Source: Prochlorococcus sp. AG-347-M15 (GTDB lineage: Bacteria > Cyanobacteriota > Cyanobacteriia > PCC-6307 > Cyanobiaceae). From it: a stretch of 56,583 nucleotides of DNA. The DNA is taken from positions 1-56,583 of the forward strand of contig QCCS01000010.1 of NCBI GenBank assembly GCA_003281185.1. Reading direction: 5' to 3'. Positions within the stretch are counted from its first letter, which is position 1; every line of letters begins with the position of its first letter. The notes below the pieces were generated by a model. That model was not told the DNA's origin and ran no database searches. It saw only the letters and a list, made by a program, of their open reading frames with translations. This document shows, piece after piece, positions 29,381-36,991 of this stretch. The position numbers and the translations under genes are program-made.

Positions 29381-29734
29381 ATGAATAAATTTTTAGCTAT
29401 TTTAATTCTTGGAATAATATTTTTGTTCTACAAAAAAATTAATTCAAAAAAAAACAAGAATATAAAATTAGACAAATTTAAAAATAAACTGCAGAGCACG
29501 CAAAAAAATATTGAGAGAATTTATTTAAGAGAGGAAGAAAAAACTTTTTCAAACCCTAATATAAATATTCATATTGGAATCTACGATAATGAAGATAATA
29601 TAAATAGAAAATCCAATATACACAGAGCAAGACTTTCAAAATTTAAGAAATCCAAATTAAATGGTGAAATGATATTCCAAGATGATGAACAAAAAATTTA
29701 TAAATTTAATAATGGACAAAAAGTTTACTTATAA
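29381..29734 (+). CDS. Hypothetical protein with N-terminal membrane anchor
   Basis: A 117-residue protein: a short helix (residues 4-18) followed by a Lys-rich cytoplasmic region, then a more ordered tail containing ERIYLREEEK and HIGIYDNEDN. It ends with a short beta-like segment (IYKFNNGQKVYL). No known family. Coupled to the preceding small membrane protein gene by a 3-base gap. Confidence 0.58.
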   Translation: MNKFLAILILGIIFLFYKKINSKKNKNIKLDKFKNKLQSTQKNIERIYLREEEKTFSNPNINIHIGIYDNEDNINRKSNIHRARLSKFKKSKLNGEMIFQDDEQKIYKFNNGQKVYL

Positions 29735-29750
29735 TTTTAACTTTTAACTT

Positions 29751-30290
29751 TTAACTACACTCAAGACTTTCTCTTGTTGAAACGCCTGTTGTTGGATTGA
29801 TCCCATCAGCAATTTCGCAAAGATTTCTTTGATCTTCGCTATCAAGAATAGCGTAAGAAAAATCTGCTCCTTCTATTTGTGCACCTGCAAAACTGCTACC
29901 TGATGCGATCATATTTATTAAAACAGCATTTCTAAGATCTGTTTTTTGGAAATTAACTCGATCAGAAAGAGTATCGGTCAGGTCTATTCCATTTAAATTA
30001 GAACCTTTTAAATCAGAAAGGGTTAAGGTTGTTCCATGTAAATCAACGTCACTAAAATCTGCATCTCTTGCAACTGCTCCAGCTATAGAAGACAAGTGAA
30101 GATCCTCTCCATGAAAATTATATCCTGTAATATTAGATCTAACATAACTTGGAACTTCATCTCCCTCTCCTTTAACGGCTACATTTGCCCCAGCGAAAAC
30201 TGGAGAGGATAAAACTAAAAAAGAGAAAGTTATGCATAAAAAATATCTTAAAAACTTAAAAGATTTCATACTAAATAATTTGAATATCAT
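29751..30290 (-). CDS. Exported pentapeptide-repeat protein
   Basis: A 179-residue protein with a signal peptide (hydrophobic 14-31, cleavage near VFAGA). The A(D/N)Lxx periodicity is seen from about residue 80 to 150, for example [33 protein letters not shown] and ADFSYAILD, predicting a right-handed quadrilateral beta-helix. Two Cys lie near the C-terminus (in LCEIAD and the final ECS). Likely lumenal or periplasmic; function unknown. Related thylakoid-lumen pentapeptide proteins occur in cyanobacteria and plants. Confidence 0.8.
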   Translation of the reverse strand: MIFKLFSMKSFKFLRYFLCITFSFLVLSSPVFAGANVAVKGEGDEVPSYVRSNITGYNFHGEDLHLSSIAGAVARDADFSDVDLHGTTLTLSDLKGSNLNGIDLTDTLSDRVNFQKTDLRNAVLINMIASGSSFAGAQIEGADFSYAILDSEDQRNLCEIADGINPTTGVSTRESLECS

Positions 30291-30352
30291 TATTTTATAA
30301 CAATTAGATAATTATTTAAATTGATGTATTAATTTGGAACTACTTTTTAAAA

Positions 30353-30874
30353 CTATTTAACACTATAAATTTTAAATTTAGGTTCTAGATTGGTTATACA
30401 ATCTAGAAGTTTTTTATTATCTTTGCTATTCGTAACCTTGAATTCAGATTCAACAGTACCGTTTTTATCTCTTATAGCTTGATTTAAAACTATGGAACCG
30501 TTTTCGTCAGAAACTGATCTATGAAAAGTTCCTCTTGGTATTCTTAGAATATATCCGCAAGATTCTAATCTAACTTTATAAAAAGGATAATCCCAACCAA
30601 AATTAACTAGAAAAAATGTTCTTCCCCCAGAGATTGCCAATAGATTATCTTCTTGATTGTGATGTATGTAAAATTGCCAATTATTAAATTCGTCATCATT
30701 TGGCGGACTAACTGCAGGCCCACTGTGAATAACTAGATCTCTATAATTTGATTCATTAACACTAATGTCAAAAAATCTAACATCTTTTGTATCCCGAAAT
30801 TTTTCATAACTTATTAATTCAAACTTTTTTGATTTGTTTGATTTGATAACTGGGATTTCTAAACTTGAGTTCAA
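30353..30874 (-). CDS. Cupin-like hypothetical protein
   Basis: A 173-residue soluble protein. The segments YIHHNQEDNLLAISGGRTFFLVNF and later YILRIPRGTFHRSVSDENGS look like the two halves of a small beta-barrel of cupin type: a His pair before a glycine turn, then PxGxxHR. The fold is an inference and no enzyme activity can be assigned. It lies 123 bases downstream of the transglutaminase-like gene on the same strand, so read-through from that operon is possible. Confidence 0.6.
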   Translation of the reverse strand: MNSSLEIPVIKSNKSKKFELISYEKFRDTKDVRFFDISVNESNYRDLVIHSGPAVSPPNDDEFNNWQFYIHHNQEDNLLAISGGRTFFLVNFGWDYPFYKVRLESCGYILRIPRGTFHRSVSDENGSIVLNQAIRDKNGTVESEFKVTNSKDNKKLLDCITNLEPKFKIYSVK

Positions 30875-30997
30875 TTTTTTTTAAAGATTAAACAAATGAA
30901 AACAGATATATATATCAAAGAACGTATCAATTAACACTAAAAAAGAAACATATTATTATTTATTTTTTTTTATTTTAAAAGATTAAAAATTTAGTTT

Positions 30998-31855
30998 TTA
31001 TTTAATTTCGAGAGGTTTAATTTCCCAGGATAAAGTATTTTCTAAATTATTTTTTCCTATGAAGTTTCCTGTAATTACAGAGGTTAAATTAGATTTTGAA
31101 GAGGATACCAATGTTAAATATCTATCATCTATTAATCCTTTTCCACTTGGATCAAAACCTCTCCAGCCAGCACCTGGAATATATAATTCAGCCCAAGCAT
31201 GTAAATCCAACTCAGAGGGTAACGGATCCTCAAAATGATAACCACTTACAAATCTACTTGGGATGCCTATAGACCTGCAAGCTTCAACCATCAGCATTGC
31301 TAAATCTCTGCATGAACCTATACGTTCTCTAAGTGTTCTGCTAGCAGGCCATGCGGGACCTGTATGTCTTTTGGTATATTTAACCCGATCTTGAATAATC
31401 TCTATTAGCTGGTAGGTAAATGATAATGCGTTATTAATGCTTCCTGCTAAGGCTTCTTGAGCAAGTTCTACGGCAGAGGGATCGTGTTGTCCATTAGGCA
31501 TCCATCCCTCTAACGCACCCTGTAAATCTCTGTTAATAATGCTTCTACAAAAAGGTAATGTTAAATCTCTATTTTTAACTCCATCAATAATGTTTGGATG
31601 TTTTAAAGTTTCAACTTCACTGATTGATTCAATAATTAAATTATCTGTTAATCCATTGAATCTGATTCTATTAATCTCTTCTCCGCTGGCAGCAAGTAAT
31701 GGATAAATAATTTCTGGTTCTGGGGTTATTTTTAATTCAAAATTCTTTAGCTTTTGGAATCCATTTGACCTTGGCTTTATACATAATCTATGCTCGCCTA
31801 ATTGAACAGGGTCTTCGTATTTATATTCAAGTTTGTGAAGGTATTTAATTCTCAT
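30998..31855 (-). CDS. Transglutaminase-like cysteine protease family protein
   Basis: A 285-residue protein with an N-terminal beta-rich domain (1-90) and a transglutaminase-like core. The triad is intact: Cys182 in RIGSCRDLAML, His219 in ELDLHAWAEL, Asp235 in GFDPSG. Bacterial members are usually peptidases or amide hydrolases rather than cross-linkers. It is the third gene of a compact operon with alpha-E and circularly permuted ATP-grasp genes (gap 11 bases), a widely conserved set whose pathway is unknown. Confidence 0.87.
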   Translation of the reverse strand: MRIKYLHKLEYKYEDPVQLGEHRLCIKPRSNGFQKLKNFELKITPEPEIIYPLLAASGEEINRIRFNGLTDNLIIESISEVETLKHPNIIDGVKNRDLTLPFCRSIINRDLQGALEGWMPNGQHDPSAVELAQEALAGSINNALSFTYQLIEIIQDRVKYTKRHTGPAWPASRTLRERIGSCRDLAMLMVEACRSIGIPSRFVSGYHFEDPLPSELDLHAWAELYIPGAGWRGFDPSGKGLIDDRYLTLVSSSKSNLTSVITGNFIGKNNLENTLSWEIKPLEIK

Positions 31856-31866
31856 TAATAAACTTA

Positions 31867-32808
31867 TTAATTAATAAAATATTTTTCTTGAATGAGATCA
31901 TTTAATTTATTTAAATCCATTTGCAATGAATCGATTGCCTCATGTAAACCATCATTGATTATATCTTCAATTCTGATATAACTCCACTTTGCTTTAAGTA
32001 AACCTCTCATGCATTCTAATTCTGAAGGATTTTCGGTAGATGGAGAGGTATCTATTGTTTTAAGAGTATTGCTTATCCCATCAAGACAGTATCTTACTGA
32101 TCTAGGGAATATTGGATCAAGTAAAAGAAATCTCGCAACTGAATTAGGCTTTATAGAATTTTGCACTGCTTTCCTAAACATTTGATAAGCTCCAGCTGAA
32201 CGCAAAAGTGCAATCCATTGCAGCTCATCAAGAACTCCTCCAAGTTCATCTAAGCTCGGTAAGAGTAAATAATATTTAACATCTAAAATTCTTGATGTTT
32301 TGTCAGCTCTTTCGATTAATCTTCCAAGAATGCTAAATCTCCAGGCAAGATCTTTGCTTAGAGTCGCATCTGTAATTCCATAAAAAAGCTGACATTCCCT
32401 CCTTATTTCACTTAATTGTTCTTGTCTTGGTTTATTCCATATTGCCTCTCCTTCTTGCATATTCCAATATAAAGTATTTATCTGTTCCCACATTTCTGTG
32501 GTCATGACATCTCTGATTTGTCTAGCATTTTCTCTTGCCATTTGAATGCAAGAAATTATACTATTTGGGTTCAAACGATCTCTTATTAAAAAATTAATAA
32601 CGTCATCAGGTTTTTTCTCTGGGAATCTTTTATCAAAAGATTCTCTGTCACTAGAAGCATCAATTAACGGGAGCCAAGGTTCTGCACTTCCTGGAGGACA
32701 ATCTAATGACATTGCTTCGCTTACTTCCACGAAACGTGATATGTTTTCCGCACGTTCTAAATAACGATTGATCCAATAAAGAGATTCTGCTACACGACTT
32801 AAAAGCAT
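31867..32808 (-). CDS. Alpha-E domain (DUF403) protein
   Basis: A 313-residue all-helical protein starting MLLSRVAESLYWINRYLERAE, the signature of the alpha-E family. It almost always neighbours circularly permuted ATP-grasp and transglutaminase-like genes, as here; its biochemical role is unknown, though a part in peptide-bond chemistry has been proposed from genomic context. The start lies 1 base after the ATP-grasp stop region, implying translational coupling. Confidence 0.88.
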   Translation of the reverse strand: MLLSRVAESLYWINRYLERAENISRFVEVSEAMSLDCPPGSAEPWLPLIDASSDRESFDKRFPEKKPDDVINFLIRDRLNPNSIISCIQMARENARQIRDVMTTEMWEQINTLYWNMQEGEAIWNKPRQEQLSEIRRECQLFYGITDATLSKDLAWRFSILGRLIERADKTSRILDVKYYLLLPSLDELGGVLDELQWIALLRSAGAYQMFRKAVQNSIKPNSVARFLLLDPIFPRSVRYCLDGISNTLKTIDTSPSTENPSELECMRGLLKAKWSYIRIEDIINDGLHEAIDSLQMDLNKLNDLIQEKYFIN

Positions 32809-32809
32809 A

Positions 32810-34255
32810 TTATTTACCTACAACCCATGTATCTTTGCAACCTCCACCTTGAGAAGAATTAACGACTAATGATCCTTTTTTTAATGCTACTCTCGTAAGC
32901 CCGCCTGGGCTAACCCATGAATCTTTTCCTCTTAAGATATATGGTCTTAAATCAACATGACATGGATATAGTTCTCTATCACATAACGATGGCACAGTAG
33001 ATAATTCTAATGTTGGTTGCGCTATGAAATTTCTAGGATTATTTTTAATTTTGTTAGCGAATTCTTCTATCTCACTCGTTGTTGAGTGAGGGCCAATTAA
33101 CATTCCATAACCTCCAGCTTCTGCGACAGACTTAACAACAAGTTTTGATAAATTTTCTAGAACGTATTCACGATCCTTTTGGTAATGACAAATATACGTT
33201 TCTACATTTTTAATAATAATTTCTTCATCAAGATAATATTTAATCATTTTAGGAACAAATGAATAAATCATTTTGTCATCTGCTATTCCAGTCCCAGGTG
33301 CATTTGCTAAAGCAACATGACCTGCCTTGAAAACATCAAGTAATCCGCTAACACCAAGGCAGGAATCTTTTCTGAAATTAAGAGGATCTAAGAAATCATC
33401 ATCAATTCGCCTGTAAATGACATCTACTCTTTTTAATCCAGAGGTAGTTTTTAAATATACATAATCATCATTACAAACTAAGTCATGACCTTGAACTAGT
33501 TGGATGCCCATTTCTTGAGCTAGATAACTATGTTCAAAATAAGCACTATTAAAAATTCCTGGAGTTAGTAGAACTATCTTGGGAGTGTCAGTCCAAACAG
33601 CAAGTTCTTGAAGAGTTTTTAAAAGATATGATGGATATTCATCAATTGGTTTTACTATCCTTCCCGAGAAAAGATTAGGAAAAATATTTTTCATAACTAA
33701 TCTATTTTCTAAAAAATAAGCAACCCCAGAAGGGCACCTTAAATTATCTTCTAAAACATGCCAATCTCCTTTTCTATCCCTTATTAAATCAAGTCCTGAA
33801 ATTTGACACCATTTATTTAGTGGAGGTTTGAAACCTATCATCTGAGGTCTCCAACCTTCTGAACTCTCTATTAATTCTCTTGGAATTATTCCATCATTTA
33901 TTATTTTTTGAGAATTATAAATATCATCTAGGAATAAATCTATTGCCTCAAGCCTTTGTTTTAGACCTTTTTCTAACGTTACCCAATCATCTTTACTAAT
34001 TATTCTGGGAAGTGGATCAAAAGGTAATATTCTCTCAGTACCTTTTAAACCAGTATCGTTTAATCTAAAAGTTGCACCATGTCTTAGTAGTAATTTTTTT
34101 GCGGCAGAGTGATTCCTGTTTAATTCTTCAAGTCCCATATTATCTAAAGATGAAAGAAGTGGGATCAATATTTCTCTAGCAGAGTTAACATTATCCTTAA
34201 AGTATTCATCAAAACTATTTTTAGGCTGATAACTTGAAAACATATATTTCACCAT
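32810..34255 (-). CDS. Circularly permuted ATP-grasp (type 2, DUF404/DUF407) protein
   Basis: A 481-residue protein, first gene of the three-gene operon. Conserved blocks are PFDPLPRIISKDDWVTLEKGLKQR (about 78-101), WHVLEDNLRCPSGVAYFLENR (about 164-184), RIDDDFLDPLNF and GAVxx-like YILRGKDSWVSPGGLTRVAL near the C-terminus. The permuted ATP-grasp fold predicts an ATP-dependent carboxylate-amine ligase. An alternative start at 34243 (MFSSYQP) is possible. The 125 bases to the divergent small membrane gene contain its promoter. Confidence 0.88.
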   Translation of the reverse strand: MVKYMFSSYQPKNSFDEYFKDNVNSAREILIPLLSSLDNMGLEELNRNHSAAKKLLLRHGATFRLNDTGLKGTERILPFDPLPRIISKDDWVTLEKGLKQRLEAIDLFLDDIYNSQKIINDGIIPRELIESSEGWRPQMIGFKPPLNKWCQISGLDLIRDRKGDWHVLEDNLRCPSGVAYFLENRLVMKNIFPNLFSGRIVKPIDEYPSYLLKTLQELAVWTDTPKIVLLTPGIFNSAYFEHSYLAQEMGIQLVQGHDLVCNDDYVYLKTTSGLKRVDVIYRRIDDDFLDPLNFRKDSCLGVSGLLDVFKAGHVALANAPGTGIADDKMIYSFVPKMIKYYLDEEIIIKNVETYICHYQKDREYVLENLSKLVVKSVAEAGGYGMLIGPHSTTSEIEEFANKIKNNPRNFIAQPTLELSTVPSLCDRELYPCHVDLRPYILRGKDSWVSPGGLTRVALKKGSLVVNSSQGGGCKDTWVVGK

Positions 34256-34380
34256 TTAGTAACTTTTACTTTAGCTTTATATCTTTATTCGTATTTATGG
34301 CTACCAAAAATAATATCTCTTGACTCGATCTATATCATTATTTTGATCATTGAAGTATATTTCTTAAAAATCTAAAAAGC

Positions 34381-34617
34381 ATGGGTTCTAGTAATTGGCA
34401 ATTTGTTTTTTTTAGATATTTCGCAAGCTTTCTTTTTATCCTCTCTCACAGCTTGCTGGTTCTTGATCATCTACCAGTAGGGGCGGCACTTCACGGACTT
34501 GGGGAAGTTTTTATTGCGCCTTGGGCTTTTAGGGAAAGAGCATGGGATCTTGTTGTTATTGCAGTTTTATTTTTCTTCTTCGATATCTGGGGACTTATAA
34601 ACACACCTTGGAATTAA
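34381..34617 (+). CDS. Small conserved membrane protein
   Basis: A 78-residue protein with two helices (about 9-29 and 58-72) joined by a loop rich in small and aromatic residues (PVGAALHGLGEVFIAPWAFRERAWD, shown in part). Its even composition and tight length suggest a conserved cyanobacterial protein, but I do not recognise a named family. It is divergent from the ATP-grasp operon. Confidence 0.68.
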   Translation: MGSSNWQFVFFRYFASFLFILSHSLLVLDHLPVGAALHGLGEVFIAPWAFRERAWDLVVIAVLFFFFDIWGLINTPWN

Positions 34618-34648
34618 CTGATAATATTTATTTACTAATGCTAAGAAA

Positions 34649-34882
34649 ATGATATTGAAAATTAAGTCTTATTTTTATCAAATTTATAAAATAATTTTTC
34701 TTTTATTGCTTACAAATATTTCTAATTTGTATGCACATAATTTATTTAATGGTGGTTGCAAAGAACATTGCGGCCATAAAGTTAAAGTAATAAATGATAA
34801 AAACAAATTAAAAAATATTGATGATCAAATTAATATTGAGAGTAAAAATTCTTGTTTAAATAAATCACTTTGTAGAGGTTAA
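34649..34882 (+). CDS. Small secreted Cys/His-containing protein
   Basis: A 77-residue protein with a signal peptide (helix about 12-26, cleavage after LYAHN or nearby). The mature part opens NGGCKEHCGHK and ends NSCLNKSLCRG, giving two Cys pairs spaced CX3C and CX4C. A metal site or two disulfides are possible (inference). The design resembles the product at 48543-48728, which also has a signal peptide followed by GGC and a C-terminal Cys pair. Confidence 0.6.
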   Translation: MILKIKSYFYQIYKIIFLLLLTNISNLYAHNLFNGGCKEHCGHKVKVINDKNKLKNIDDQINIESKNSCLNKSLCRG

Positions 34883-34906
34883 CCTCTGGAGATTTTTTAA
34901 ATTCTT

Positions 34907-35182
34907 TTATGAAAGTGTTTCTTTGATAATTATCATTAAAGTACTATTTGCTTGATGATTTTTATTAGGAGGATTTATTTGATTTTTAATTAAATAAATA
35001 AAAGTGTATATTAATGGTAGAAGTAATGATGACGCAGCAACTAAAGCAATTATCTGGTTCAACCTAATAAATGGTTTTTTCACAAGAGCCTCTCCACATA
35101 AGCCACAAATCAAAGTACCATTTGAGGATTGTTTTTGAAATTGATATTTAGGATTGCAATATGGGCAATAATATTGAACCAT
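34907..35182 (-). CDS. Zinc-ribbon membrane protein
   Basis: A 91-residue protein. The N-terminus has two CXXC pairs (YYCPYCNPKY and LICGLCGEAL), a classic zinc ribbon, followed by one helix (about 45-67). Cytoplasmic ribbon and single-pass anchor are predicted; role unknown. It lies between two plus-strand small genes and a terminator that belongs to an upstream minus-strand transcript. Confidence 0.68.
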   Translation of the reverse strand: MVQYYCPYCNPKYQFQKQSSNGTLICGLCGEALVKKPFIRLNQIIALVAASSLLLPLIYTFIYLIKNQINPPNKNHQANSTLMIIIKETLS

Positions 35183-35241
35183 TCTAAAATTTTATTGCTT
35201 TAATCATTATCTATAAAATTAGAAGAAAGTCATCTCATAAC

Positions 35242-35271
35242 AAAAAAGAGGGCTTATTTAAGCCCTCTTTT
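35242..35271 (-). terminator. Strong intrinsic terminator for a minus-strand transcript
   Basis: A perfect 13-bp inverted repeat (35244-35256 with 35259-35271, two-base centre) built on AAGAGGGCTTA. On the minus strand it is followed by six or more T. On the plus strand the T run is shorter and broken, so it could work weakly in both directions. No annotated minus-strand gene precedes it for 700 bases, implying a short transcript from about 35,590. Confidence 0.85.
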
Positions 35272-35366
35272 ATCTTTTACTTATATTTTTTACTGAAGTT
35301 AATAACGCACCTAAATCATGGATCCTTGTTGCTAACTTCAATTAAGCTAATGCTCACCAAAATTAA

Positions 35367-35456
35367 CTAATTGTTTTTAACTGGGGCAAAAACTCTAGAA
35401 TTAAGCTTGTTTCTTAAAGGGCACCTAAACGATGCAGAAGAAGGAAGCTTAGACAT
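35367..35456 (-). CDS. Possible 29-residue peptide in candidate transcript
   Basis: ATG to TAG, product beginning MSKLPSSASFRC and ending SRVFAPVKNN: basic, Ser/Pro-containing, not hydrophobic. No obvious Shine-Dalgarno. It lies inside the candidate minus-strand transcript downstream of the mini-ORF with the AGGAGG site. Coding is not established; its codon use is less AT-biased than that of the neighbouring genes. Confidence 0.3.
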   Translation of the reverse strand: MSKLPSSASFRCPLRNKLNSRVFAPVKNN

Positions 35457-35497
35457 TAATAAAAAATAATTGGAGCAGTTAATTAAATTAGTTCGGT

Positions 35498-35530
35498 TTA
35501 TTCCGAAATTTCAGGCAGGCTATCGATCAT
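35498..35530 (-). CDS. Possible 10-residue leader peptide with consensus Shine-Dalgarno
   Basis: ATG ATC GAT to TAA, peptide MIDSLPEISE. The AGGAGG at 35540-35545 is 9 bases upstream of the ATG, better than most sites in this window. It could be a leader or a decoy ribosome-binding site; peptide function is unknown. Confidence 0.35.
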   Translation of the reverse strand: MIDSLPEISE

Positions 35531-35742
35531 TTTGAAAGACCTCCTAGAACTCAACAATATAAAATTAGGAAAATATTTCTCTAAAGACAATCCGTTTTTA
35601 TACGCATTGCTTTTTAATTAAAAATGTCCGAGAGTAGTTATTAATCGTGCTAAATTTTTTGAGATATTTTTAGTAAGTTTTGCTTATTTCTTTTGGTATT
35701 TAATTCGTCTATCTTAATTTTAAATAATTGAGGAAATCTCTT

Positions 35743-35898
35743 ATGAATCATTCTAAAGAAGTTAGTAAAACTGATAAATCAAATCCCATAGACGAATATT
35801 TTCAATGTCTCTCATATTGCGATATTCACCCAAAAGGGATAGATAATGACTGTGAGGTCATCTGTATGGAAAGACATTTAAAAACTAACTACTGGTAA
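35743..35898 (+). CDS. Small twin-CX3C protein
   Basis: A 51-residue soluble protein with GAGG 9 bases before the ATG. Cysteines are at 22, 26, 37 and 41 (CLSYC and CEVIC), that is CX3C-X10-CX3C, the spacing of helical-hairpin twin CX3C proteins and some metal-binding peptides. There is no signal peptide. It is placed between the gene-poor stretch and the zinc gene cluster, so a zinc role is tempting but unproven. It is convergent with the WD40 gene. Confidence 0.7.
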   Translation: MNHSKEVSKTDKSNPIDEYFQCLSYCDIHPKGIDNDCEVICMERHLKTNYW

Positions 35899-35917
35899 TT
35901 TTATAAATTTCTACTTT

Positions 35918-36991
35918 TTACTTAAATCCCTTTGAAAAAAGGTTAGTACGAACTTTAAATTTCCATACATTTACAACACCTTTTGCATTAACTGCTGCAA
36001 GTGCACAATCATCAGGTCTCCATGATATTGCCCCTACCAAATCTCCTGCGAATGCAGCCCCAACCAGGTCTCCATTGCCGTCATTTTTTAGGAAACTTGC
36101 GACAACAGAACCATCCCTAGATCCTGAGGCTACAAGCATACCTTTATTTGAAAAGGCTAAGCTCGAAATAGGTTCTGTATGGTGACATAGTTCTCCGGGC
36201 ATAGTCCCTTCAGGACCATTACCTATAAAGCTCCATACTGTAATTCTTTCACTGCCGCTAGTCGCTAATAATTTTCCGCTGTCATCAAAAGAAAGGTGAC
36301 TTGGTTTTCCAGGGTATCCAGTCATTTCAGCATCCATTCCTGTTGATCTTCTCCAAAAATGAACTGAATTATCTTGACTGCCACAGGCGACTATATCTCC
36401 ATCTGGGCTTAATTCCATGGAGACCAATGATCCTTGCCACTCGAGCTTTTGATTCGTTTTATTATTAACAATGTCAAAGAAACTCACTCTGCCGTAGCAT
36501 GCAGTTGCGAGCTCATTTTTATTTGACCATGTTATTGCACTTACTGTGCTTGGATGGTCTTCTGAGATCCATTTATCTTCTCCAATTTCATTAAAAACAT
36601 ATACTTTTTTTGAGGAAGCTATCGCTAGAAATAAACCGTCATTAGACCACTTGAGGTGTTCTACCCAACCCCTACCAAGATTAAGTGTTTTAATTACTTT
36701 ACCTTCGTGGCAATTACAAATTTGAACTTTTCCATCCTGACCTGATGTTGCAAAAATCTCACCCTCTGGATGAATGGCCATTGCTAATAAACCACCGGAG
36801 TGTGTATTTTCTTTTTTCCAAATAATTTTTCCAGTATCTCCTTCGAATGAAAAAAGACCTCCTGCCACGTCGCCAACAATAAATTGTTTTCCTTTAAGAG
36901 CCCAGCCACATGCTATGGCGTAATCGTTAACTTCAGCAGTCCATCCTTCATGGAACATGCCTCTTGGGCTAAATGGTTCTATATCAGGCAT
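35918..36991 (-). CDS. WD40-repeat protein linked to the zinc GTPase
   Basis: A 357-residue protein made of about seven WD-type blades, for example MAIHPEGEIFATSGQDGKVQ, LAFSNKGMLVASGSRDGSV and SPDGDIVACGSQDNSVHFW. No signal peptide. Its start overlaps the cobW stop by 13 bases, so the two are translationally coupled. WD40 propellers are scaffolds; by context it probably works with the CobW GTPase, perhaps as a client or docking partner (inference). Confidence 0.87.
   Translation of the reverse strand: MPDIEPFSPRGMFHEGWTAEVNDYAIACGWALKGKQFIVGDVAGGLFSFEGDTGKIIWKKENTHSGGLLAMAIHPEGEIFATSGQDGKVQICNCHEGKVIKTLNLGRGWVEHLKWSNDGLFLAIASSKKVYVFNEIGEDKWISEDHPSTVSAITWSNKNELATACYGRVSFFDIVNNKTNQKLEWQGSLVSMELSPDGDIVACGSQDNSVHFWRRSTGMDAEMTGYPGKPSHLSFDDSGKLLATSGSERITVWSFIGNGPEGTMPGELCHHTEPISSLAFSNKGMLVASGSRDGSVVASFLKNDGNGDLVGAAFAGDLVGAISWRPDDCALAAVNAKGVVNVWKFKVRTNLFSKGFK

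Larger units (their letters stand above)
35242..35595 (-). ncRNA. Candidate short minus-strand transcript (sRNA or small-peptide mRNA)
   Basis: This 560-base stretch (35183-35742) has no conventional gene. On the minus strand there is a possible -10 (TATAAA, 35597-35602), a consensus AGGAGG (35540-35545), two mini-ORFs, an inverted repeat GAAGTTA/TAACTTC (35295-35301 and 35333-35339), two copies of TTTAGGTGC (35307-35315 and 35421-35429) and the strong terminator at 35242. This arrangement suggests a transcript of about 350 nt. I do not recognise it as tmRNA, RNase P, SRP or 6S RNA. Confidence 0.5.

Noticed and set aside
35281..35560. tmRNA, RNase P, SRP or 6S RNA in the gene-free stretch
   Set aside because: None of the conserved sequence blocks of these RNAs could be found on either strand.
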